Shown: positions 4,668 through 10,074 of the stretch, piece by piece
Layout: each line of letters opens with the position of its first letter
How positions within the stretch are numbered: the first letter of the stretch is position 1
Source of the DNA: CAYZPE01 sp046050145
Lineage (GTDB): Bacteria > Patescibacteriota > Minisyncoccia > Phycocordibacterales > CAYZPE01
DNA: 10,074 nucleotides
Reading direction: 5' to 3'
NCBI GenBank assembly: GCA_046050145.1
Contig: JBJOQC010000052.1
Coordinates: 1 to 10,074, forward strand
Made by a program: the position numbers and the translations under genes
The notes under the pieces: model-generated
Database searches by the model: none
Told to the model about the DNA's origin: nothing
What the model saw: the letters and a program-made list of their open reading frames with translations, nothing else

Positions 4668-7370
4668 TTATTTCGCAACAGTCTCTTGCGGAATGATTGA
4701 CTCTCGCATCAGACTTCCCCTTCTACCCTTCTTCACATCAAAGATAAACTCTCCGTTTTTCATATCAACTGAGATAGAACCGCCCTTCATCACACCCTTT
4801 GAAATCATGAGAGATGCAACTTGATTCATAATTTTATTTTGTATCAAGCGCTTCAAAGGTCGAGCACCATACTGAGGGTTATATCCTTCGGTTGCAAGAT
4901 AATCCAAAACCGCAGAAGAAAGAGAGAGTTTGATTTCTTTTTGAGTGAGACGCTCTTCAACGATACCCACCTGAATCTTAACAATATTTTTAATTGCCTC
5001 TTTACTCAAAATATCAAAGACAATAATATCATCGAGACGATTCAAGAATTCTGGACGGAAATAATCTTTCAAAGCTCCGAGAACTTTTGTTTTTGCATCT
5101 GTGTAATCTTCAGCTTCTTTTGTGTCTATAGAAGCAAAACCAAGACGCTCCATCTTATCAATATATTGAGCACCAATATTTGAAGTAAGAATAATGATTG
5201 AATTTTTAAAGTTAACCACCTTACCCTTTGAGTCAGTTAGTCTTCCATTATCAAGCACCTGAAGAAGAATGTTGAAAACTTCTGGATGAGCCTTTTCTAT
5301 CTCATCAAAAAGAATAACTGAATATGGACGATGACGAATTTGGTCAGAAAGCCCTCCACTTTCATCATGACCAACATAACCTGGAGGTGCACCGATAAGC
5401 TTAGACACTGAATGCTTCTCCATATACTCAGACATATCAACACGAATAAGTGCCTTATCATCATCAAACATAAATTCTGCAAGTGCTTTTGTAAGCTCAG
5501 TCTTACCAACACCTGTTGGACCCAAGAACAAGAATGAACCAATAGGTCTGTTTGGATCCGCAATACCTGCGCGAGCACGCTTCACTGTATCTGCTATTTT
5601 CTTTACAGCATCATCTTGGCCGACAATACGTCGTTTCAAATGATCTTCCATGCGAGAAAGTTTTTCTGCTTCCTCCTCAAGCATTCGTGACACAGGAATA
5701 CCTGTCCATCGAGATACAACATCAGCAATATCCTGCTCAACAATCTCTTCCTTGAGAATACTTCGCGAAACCTGAAGACGCTTGAGACGCTTAACACGCA
5801 CATCAAGATCTTTCGCTAATGCAGGGATCTTGCCGTAGCGAATCTCTGCAGCTCGTGAGAGATCAGCTCGCGCTTCTGCACCTTCCGCTTCAAGACGGAG
5901 AGTTTCAAGCTCTTTTTTAATCCGCTTAATATCAGTTACAACTTCCTTCTCATTTTTCCACTTCAATTCAATTTCAGAAGTTTTTTCTTTGAGATCTGCG
6001 ATAAGCTCTTCAATTTCCTTAATTCGATTTTTTACTTTTGGATTCTTTGAAGAACTTCCTGGTTCAACCTCTTTTTTGAGTGCTTCTTTTTCTATTTCAA
6101 GCTTTACAATTTTTGCATGAGCCTCAGCAAGCACTGGGGGCATATTCTCAAGAGAGATCTTGAGCTGAGATGCCGCCTCATCAATAAGGTCTACTGCCTT
6201 ATCAGGCAAGAATCGATCTGTTATGTAACGACTTGAAAGCTGAACCGCAGACACAATAGCATCGTCAGTAATACGAACGCCGTGATACAGCTCATACTTT
6301 TCCTTAAGACCTCGAAGGATCGTAACAGCGTCTTCTATACTAGGTTCGTTAACAAATACAGGCTGAAAACGACGAGTAAGAGCAGGGTCCTTCTCGATAT
6401 GTTTTTGATACTCTTTTATAGTTGTTGCTCCAATAGCCCGAAGCTCACCTCTCGCAAGTGGTGGCTTAAGCATGTTCGAAGCATCCATAGATCCTTCTGC
6501 AGATCCTGCACCAACAATAGTATGAATTTCATCAATAAATAAAATAATTCTTCCTTCTGATTTTTCAATCTCTTTCAAGATATTTTTAAGACGCTCTTCG
6601 AACTCTCCACGATATTTTGTACCCGCAATAAGAAGACCCAGGTCGAGAGATACAAGCTCTTTATCTTTTAAAGATTCTGGTACATCACCTGATGAGATAC
6701 GGAGTGCTAGACCCTCAACGATTGCAGTCTTTCCTACACCCGCTTCTCCAATAAGAATTGGATTATTTTTTGTTCTGCGAGAAAGGATCTGAACGATACG
6801 AGCAATTTCAATATCTCTTCCAATTACTGGATCGAGCTTATTTTCGAGAGCAAGCTTTGTGAGATTGCGAGTATATTTTGCAATCGACTTAAACTTCTTA
6901 GGCTGTTGTACATCTGTTACCTTACTACTTTTTAATTCTTCAACAATCTTTAATACACCCGCCTTATCAATACGGAAACGTGCAAGTACATCACGAGCTG
7001 TTCCAGGCACTTCTATGACAGACAAAAAGAGATGTTCTGTCGAAACAAATTGATCAGAAAGACTTGCAGCTATTTTTGTAGAGCCTTCGAGGATCTGAGC
7101 AAGCTCTGGAGTAAGATATATCTGATATGAAGGAGACATGGTGCCACCCTGTTCTGGAGACTCAATAGATTCAAGTAAAGAATCAGTCAAAAGTATTGTA
7201 TCCACTTCAAGCTTATCCAAAATAGAAGTCACCATACTTTCTTCCTGCAAAATAAGAGCAGTTAAAAGATGTGTCGGATTAACATGATTCTGCCCACGTT
7301 CAATAGCAAGCTCATGAGCTTTTCTAATCGCTTCCTTCGCTTTGGTAGTGAAATGATTAAATGGGGGCAT
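4668..7370 (-). CDS. clpB: ATP-dependent disaggregase ClpB (Hsp104 family AAA+ chaperone)
   Basis: A 900-residue protein, slightly longer than typical ClpB. The double Clp_N domain spans about 1-145. The first AAA+ module has Walker A GEAGVGKT (208-215), pore loop KYRGEFEER (252-260), Walker B LFIDE (277-281) and arginine-finger region LTRRF (331-335). A long charged coiled coil (about 410-535) is the ClpB middle domain that docks DnaK and distinguishes ClpB from ClpA/ClpC. The second AAA+ module has Walker A GPTGVGKT (617-624), pore loop GYVGHDE (664-670), Walker B ILFDE (686-690) and sensor 2 GARPLKR (835-841). It threads aggregated proteins through its hexameric pore, with DnaK/DnaJ/GrpE. 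No ClpP-binding loop was noticed. The last 20 residues or so are a basic/polar extension. A strong promoter lies just upstream, but no CIRCE operator was seen. Confidence 0.97.
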   Translation of the reverse strand: MPPFNHFTTKAKEAIRKAHELAIERGQNHVNPTHLLTALILQEESMVTSILDKLEVDTILLTDSLLESIESPEQGGTMSPSYQIYLTPELAQILEGSTKIAASLSDQFVSTEHLFLSVIEVPGTARDVLARFRIDKAGVLKIVEELKSSKVTDVQQPKKFKSIAKYTRNLTKLALENKLDPVIGRDIEIARIVQILSRRTKNNPILIGEAGVGKTAIVEGLALRISSGDVPESLKDKELVSLDLGLLIAGTKYRGEFEERLKNILKEIEKSEGRIILFIDEIHTIVGAGSAEGSMDASNMLKPPLARGELRAIGATTIKEYQKHIEKDPALTRRFQPVFVNEPSIEDAVTILRGLKEKYELYHGVRITDDAIVSAVQLSSRYITDRFLPDKAVDLIDEAASQLKISLENMPPVLAEAHAKIVKLEIEKEALKKEVEPGSSSKNPKVKNRIKEIEELIADLKEKTSEIELKWKNEKEVVTDIKRIKKELETLRLEAEGAEARADLSRAAEIRYGKIPALAKDLDVRVKRLKRLQVSRSILKEEIVEQDIADVVSRWTGIPVSRMLEEEAEKLSRMEDHLKRRIVGQDDAVKKIADTVKRARAGIADPNRPIGSFLFLGPTGVGKTELTKALAEFMFDDDKALIRVDMSEYMEKHSVSKLIGAPPGYVGHDESGGLSDQIRHRPYSVILFDEIEKAHPEVFNILLQVLDNGRLTDSKGKVVNFKNSIIILTSNIGAQYIDKMERLGFASIDTKEAEDYTDAKTKVLGALKDYFRPEFLNRLDDIIVFDILSKEAIKNIVKIQVGIVEERLTQKEIKLSLSSAVLDYLATEGYNPQYGARPLKRLIQNKIMNQVASLMISKGVMKGGSISVDMKNGEFIFDVKKGRRGSLMRESIIPQETVAK

Positions 7371-7399
7371 ATGGTATTTCGTTAAAAATAAACAAGGCT

Positions 7400-7429
7400 A
7401 TTATAGCACAAAAAAATAAAATTTTACAA
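7400..7429 (-). promoter_or_regulatory. clpB promoter with extended -10
   Basis: On the minus strand TTGTAA (7429-7424), an 18-bp spacer and a consensus TATAAT (7405-7400) preceded by TGC (extended -10). The transcription start at about 7394 gives a leader of about 24 bases. No HrcA/CIRCE inverted repeat (TTAGCACTC-N9-GAGTGCTAA) is present, so heat control, if any, uses something else. Confidence 0.68.
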
Positions 7430-7456
7430 CTAAATTATATCTTGTCAATAAACATC

Positions 7457-8275
7457 CTACGGCTTTTTCTGTGTCTGTTCAAAAGCTCTTTGTATATGGT
7501 CTGCTGGCGTAAAATCAGTCTTATTTTTAAAACCTAGTAAATCCCCCGAAAGAGAAAGGAGTATCTCACCTTTAGTAGACTGTCTTTCTCCCCCGTCTGT
7601 TTGTACCACAATGCGCTCTATCGATGTTGTTTTTTCAGTTGATGTTCCTTGCGACAACACTATCTCAGCAACTCTTCCTAAAGAAACTGTTGTGGTTTTT
7701 TCTCCTCCAAGAACCACAGTGCTCTGACCTAACTTGAAAGACGTTGAGTCTCCAAACACAACTGGATCGAAAACTTTAAAAGACCTTGTTTCTGATGGTC
7801 CAAAGATAACAACATCACCTTCTTGCTCTAAAAGTACTCGGGAAAGAGACACTGAGGATCCATCAGAGAAATGTGCTGTGTACAAAACTCCTTCAGAAAT
7901 TATTTCTTGCGGTAATGCTATATGACCATCCTTCGAAATAATAATTCCCAAACCATAAAATTTTTCTTCAGTCTCAGGCACAGTAACTCCAGTCACTCGA
8001 ACAATTCGAGGTGTGTTTTTTTCAATAAGTCCCACAAGTACATCTTCTTCTTTGACCACGACAGTTTCCTTTATAACAGATTGACTCACATTTGCTTGAG
8101 TTTCAGCAGGAACTACACGCTCAATAGTTTTTTCGACTACACGATTTATTGTTTGAGTTACAGCAAGAGGCGCCTCGCTCAAAAGAGAGAAAGTGATTAT
8201 GCCTGTACTAATCGAAGTAACAAAAGAAAGAAGAAGGCACAGCAATATAATTTGATGTTTTGTAAGATCTTCCAT
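7457..8275 (-). CDS. membrane-anchored HtrA/DegP-like protein with degenerate catalytic triad
   Basis: The chosen start is the ATG at 8275 (272 residues). The open frame extends to 8344, but that would run back through a terminator and promoter. Residues 9-32 are a hydrophobic anchor. Residues 40-75 are a charged, possibly coiled linker. Residues 78-265 resemble a trypsin-like HtrA protease domain: VGLIEKNTPRIVRVTG (81-96), GLGIIISKDGHI (108-119), GDVVIF (153-158) and LLSLSGDLLGF (239-249). Aligned by eye to the family pattern, the His of the NxHV motif becomes Glu124 (ALPQEII). The Ser of GNSGG becomes Lys235 (QSTKGE). Only the Asp (D154) remains. There is no PDZ domain. It is therefore probably a non-proteolytic, extracytoplasmic binding or scaffold protein. 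It has its own promoter and sits downstream of a small membrane protein and upstream of clpB. Confidence 0.78.
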   Translation of the reverse strand: MEDLTKHQIILLCLLLSFVTSISTGIITFSLLSEAPLAVTQTINRVVEKTIERVVPAETQANVSQSVIKETVVVKEEDVLVGLIEKNTPRIVRVTGVTVPETEEKFYGLGIIISKDGHIALPQEIISEGVLYTAHFSDGSSVSLSRVLLEQEGDVVIFGPSETRSFKVFDPVVFGDSTSFKLGQSTVVLGGEKTTTVSLGRVAEIVLSQGTSTEKTTSIERIVVQTDGGERQSTKGEILLSLSGDLLGFKNKTDFTPADHIQRAFEQTQKKP

Positions 8276-8281
8276 GGAACT

Positions 8282-8310
8282 ATTGTAACAAATAAAGATA
8301 TCTGCAACAA
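8282..8310 (-). promoter_or_regulatory. promoter of the HtrA-like gene, predicted leaderless
   Basis: On the minus strand TTGTTG (8310-8305), a 17-bp spacer and TACAAT (8287-8282). Seven bases further is 8275, the A of the chosen ATG, so the transcript should start at or next to the start codon. The -35 overlaps the T tract of the preceding terminator. Confidence 0.55.
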
Positions 8311-8334
8311 AAAAGGCGCCCTTCGCGGGACGCC
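8309..8334 (-). terminator. Rho-independent terminator of the small membrane-protein gene
   Basis: On the minus strand a 7-bp stem (8334-8328 with 8321-8315, including one G.U pair) and a 6-base loop are followed by six Ts (8314-8309). It begins 11 bases after the stop codon of the 8346-8627 gene. It also argues against starting the next gene at 8344. Confidence 0.77.
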
Positions 8335-8345
8335 CTTGAATCACA

Positions 8346-8627
8346 TTACACAGGAACAGGCTCTACCTCTTCTTTTGGTTGAGGTTTTGGCTTATAACTC
8401 CAAGGCCAGCACATCAGGTTTTCTCTCTGCCACAAAGAGCAGATAAGAAGAGCAAAGATGTAAGAGCTCACTGAAATACAGACAATACCGAGAATCAGCA
8501 CTACAAAAAACCAGTACCAGAGATCTTCGATCGGATGAACCACAAACACGATGAGCAGGACGCAGGCCACGAAACCCGTAAGAAGCAAGAGACCCAAAAC
8601 CACCCATTGAACATAACGCATATTCAT
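8346..8627 (-). CDS. small two-helix membrane protein of unknown function
   Basis: 93 residues, not recognised as a named family. Two long hydrophobic segments (about 6-29 and 35-63) are separated by a short loop with HPIEDLWYW. Then comes a polar tail rich in Trp, Pro, Lys and Glu (LCWPWSYKPKPQPKEEVEPVPV region). It looks like a helical hairpin with a proline-rich tail on one side of the membrane. The ATG at 8627 is preceded by AAGGAG seven bases away, the only strong Shine-Dalgarno of any gene in this window, and the gene has its own terminator. Sampled GC is about 47%, above about 37% in a sampled clpB line. Both points suggest high expression or a different origin. An overlapping longer frame (8392-8676) lacks such a site and is rejected. 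Confidence 0.72.
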   Translation of the reverse strand: MNMRYVQWVVLGLLLLTGFVACVLLIVFVVHPIEDLWYWFFVVLILGIVCISVSSYIFALLICSLWQRENLMCWPWSYKPKPQPKEEVEPVPV

Positions 8628-8676
8628 AAGAAATCTCCTTATGGTTTGAAAAAAGAACCTTTGGTGAATATATCAC

Positions 8677-8701
8677 AAAAAATGTACTTGTAATTAGTAC
8701 A
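8677..8701 (-). terminator. possible AU-rich terminator of the cysteine desulfurase gene
   Basis: On the minus strand a 6-bp stem (TGTACT/AGTACA, 8701-8696 with 8688-8683) and a 7-base loop are followed by six Ts (8682-8677). It starts just past the TAA of the gene ending at 8704. The stem is AU-rich, so it would be weak. Confidence 0.5.
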
Positions 8702-8703
8702 AT

Positions 8704-9891
8704 TTAAATAACTTTTTTGAGAGATGTCACAGTTGCATCAATATCTTTTTTTGTTGTTTCTCTTCCTAAAGTAAAACGAAGTGACGATGAAGCACACTTC
8801 TCTTGACCTAAAGCCTTTATGACATACGAAGAAGAGTCTGTGTCTGAAGTTTTACAACTCGTAACATGCGCACAAGCGATCCCCAGCCTATCAAGTTTAA
8901 GTACGGCAAACTCAGCATCGAGACCTCCGATACACACATTTATAATATTAGGTATTCTTTTTTGAGAATCACCATTTAAATTAATTTTTGGAAATTCTTT
9001 TAGAAGTCTTTCTAGAAAATATGACGAGAGCTTTCCCAAACGTTCTGATTCGGTCTTTTGAAAAGATACTGTTTCTTCGAGTGCATGAGCAAAACCCACA
9101 ATCAACGGTACATTTTCTGTTCCAGGACGTATTCCTCCCTCTTGCCCACCTCCAAACACAATTGCCTGCAAAGGAGTTTTTCTTTTTACCACCAAAACCC
9201 CCACGCCTTTTGGTCCATATATTTTTGAACCATCGAGAGTCATAAGATCCACACCAAGCGCCTGCATATGACACGAAAGATAATTTGGAGCCTGACTTGC
9301 ATCAGTGTGAAGAACTGGATATAAGCTTTTATTTTCTTCTCGTATTTTCTGCACACCTCGAGCCACATCTTTTATGGGCTGTATCGTACCTATTTCATTA
9401 TTTACATACATAAGAGAAATCAGGACAGTGTCTTTCGTGCATGCACTTTGAACATCTTGAGAATTCACAATACCTTTTTCGTTTGGTTTGATGTATGTAA
9501 CTAAAGCACCCTCCCTTTCAAGAGCTCGGCACGTTTCAAGAACTGCAGGATGTTCAATACTTGAAGTGATAATGTGTGGTTTTTCAATACCTCTTTTTTT
9601 GGCCTCAGCATATACACCTCTCAGTGCAAGGTTATTGGATTCAGTACCCCCTCCTGTGAAAACAATCTCTCCTGAAGTTACATTAACAAGATATGCTATT
9701 CTCGCCCGTGCAGATTCAATTATTTTACGAACATACACACCCTCAGCATATAAAGCACTTGGGTTATAAAAGTCTTTTGAGAAAAAAGGAAGCATTGCTT
9801 TTAAAACTCTTGAAGAAACTGGGGTGGTCGATGCATGATCGAGAAAAATCCTTCGAGATTTGAGCCTTTTTAAGAAGTAAGAGAAAATCAT
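8704..9891 (-). CDS. NifS/IscS-type cysteine desulfurase
   Basis: A 395-residue class V PLP aminotransferase-fold enzyme. It takes sulfur from cysteine as a persulfide for Fe-S clusters or tRNA thiolation, releasing alanine. FLDHASTTP (16-24) starts the domain. GGTESNNLAL (81-90) binds PLP phosphate, and SIEHPAV (111-117) supplies the stacking His114. NNEIGTIQP (164-172) and HTDASQAP (195-202) follow. The PLP lysine is K223 in LDGSKIYGPKGVG; most relatives have His where this has Ser222. GGGQEGGIRPGTEN (247-260) is the conserved arginine loop. The persulfide cysteine is C346 in TSCKTSDTDSSSYVIKALG, a longer, Ser/Thr/Asp-rich loop than the usual SACSSG. No iscU, sufU or mnmA is nearby, so the acceptor is unknown. 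The gene diverges from the one at 9979. The first 14 residues are an extra hydrophobic/basic segment of uncertain meaning. Confidence 0.94.
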   Translation of the reverse strand: MIFSYFLKRLKSRRIFLDHASTTPVSSRVLKAMLPFFSKDFYNPSALYAEGVYVRKIIESARARIAYLVNVTSGEIVFTGGGTESNNLALRGVYAEAKKRGIEKPHIITSSIEHPAVLETCRALEREGALVTYIKPNEKGIVNSQDVQSACTKDTVLISLMYVNNEIGTIQPIKDVARGVQKIREENKSLYPVLHTDASQAPNYLSCHMQALGVDLMTLDGSKIYGPKGVGVLVVKRKTPLQAIVFGGGQEGGIRPGTENVPLIVGFAHALEETVSFQKTESERLGKLSSYFLERLLKEFPKINLNGDSQKRIPNIINVCIGGLDAEFAVLKLDRLGIACAHVTSCKTSDTDSSSYVIKALGQEKCASSSLRFTLGRETTKKDIDATVTSLKKVI

Positions 9892-9919
9892 ATAAAAACC
9901 ATACTATAGAAAGAACTAT

Positions 9920-9948
9920 TTGGCAAAAGCGCTACTTATATGTATAAT
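9920..9948 (+). promoter_or_regulatory. promoter of the right-edge gene
   Basis: TTGGCA (9920-9925), a 17-bp spacer and a perfect TATAAT (9943-9948). The transcription start at about 9955 gives a leader of about 24 bases before the ATG at 9979. A 10-bp perfect palindrome, CGTTTAAACG (9961-9970), lies inside this leader. Confidence 0.68.
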
Positions 9949-9978
9949 TTTGACCTGTATCGTTTAAACGTATTTCCT

Positions 9979-10074
9979 ATGGATCTTCAAACTATTCTCA
10001 TATACATACTCGGAGCCTGTGTTCTTGTACTTATTGGTTGGATCATACGACTCGAAAGAAAAATTAGACTTTTC
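9979..10074 (+). CDS. N-terminal fragment of a membrane-anchored protein of unknown function
   Basis: Only the first 32 codons are in the window. They encode one hydrophobic helix (about 5-23) followed by a charged segment (RLERKIR), the shape of a single-pass protein with a cytoplasmic helical or coiled-coil part. Short proteins such as DUF4446 members start this way, but the fragment is too short to assign. Support for it being real comes from the strong promoter placed about 30 bases upstream and from the open frame to the edge. No Shine-Dalgarno precedes the ATG. Confidence 0.6.
   Translation, partial: MDLQTILIYILGACVLVLIGWIIRLERKIRLF

Noticed and set aside
4821..7053. Several plus-strand and alternative-frame open frames inside clpB
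   Set aside because: They are antisense or off-frame shadows of a long, well-conserved gene, with low-complexity products and no start signals.
7371..7456. CIRCE (HrcA) operator upstream of clpB
   Set aside because: No TTAGCACTC/GAGTGCTAA inverted repeat exists; only the promoter and AT-rich sequence are present.
8276..8344. Longer N-terminus (23 extra residues) for the HtrA-like protein
   Set aside because: This stretch contains the upstream gene's terminator and the gene's own promoter. The ATG at 8275 directly precedes a normal membrane anchor.
8392..8676. Alternative minus-strand frame of 94 codons overlapping the small membrane protein
   Set aside because: The 8346-8627 frame has an AAGGAG site, clear membrane segments and a matching terminator. 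The alternative has none of these.
9961..9970. CGTTTAAACG palindrome as a parS or dif-like site
   Set aside because: It is only 10 bp and unlike the parS consensus or a dif site. Such a palindrome can occur by chance in AT-rich leader DNA.

Overview
The window looks like part of a small, AT-rich genome of the Candidate Phyla Radiation (Patescibacteria, Parcubacteria-like). This is an inference. It rests on compact packing, almost no Shine-Dalgarno sites, promoters that end at or just before start codons, tRNAs with and without an encoded CCA, and the gene mix (CapA-like phosphatase, degenerate HtrA-like protein, lone cysteine desulfurase, ClpB, MiaA). No 16S rRNA is present to confirm it.

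Layout from left to right. A ParB-family chromosome-partition gene (minus strand) runs off the left edge. On the plus strand come tRNA-Leu(CAA), a structured trailer element and miaA (tRNA A37 prenylation). miaA overlaps tail to tail with a minus-strand capA-like gene. Upstream of capA on the minus strand are a second copy of the structured trailer, tRNA-Trp(CCA), rpmG (ribosomal protein L33, with its own promoter and terminator), alanine racemase, tRNA-Tyr(GTA) and clpB. Further right, still on the minus strand, are an inactive HtrA/DegP-like membrane-anchored protein, a small two-helix membrane protein with the only strong ribosome-binding site in the window, and a NifS/IscS-type cysteine desulfurase. 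At the right edge a divergent plus-strand gene starts with a membrane anchor and is cut off after 32 codons.

The most notable result is the trailer element. The sequences 3' of tRNA-Leu (about 748-873, plus) and tRNA-Trp (about 2989-2870, minus) share little sequence outside a few blocks, yet fold into the same structure. It has a 9-bp leading hairpin, a closing stem P1, a 9-nt junction, a bulged stem P2 with tandem G.A pairs and a triloop, a 7-nt junction, and a stem P3 with a conserved bulged A. Several base pairs change on both sides between the copies while pairing is kept. In each copy the P1 strand is complementary to the T-arm of the adjacent tRNA, and a second copy of that T-arm sequence closes the element. 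At tRNA-Leu this second copy is a 21-bp perfect direct repeat of the tRNA 3' end. I do not recognise the family. A mobile or guide-like RNA that targets tRNA 3' ends is a reasonable hypothesis but unproven.

The remaining genes are ordinary housekeeping functions: translation and tRNA maturation (L33, three tRNAs, MiaA, possibly sulfur supply for tRNA thiolation), cell wall (alanine racemase), protein quality control (ClpB) and chromosome segregation (ParB).
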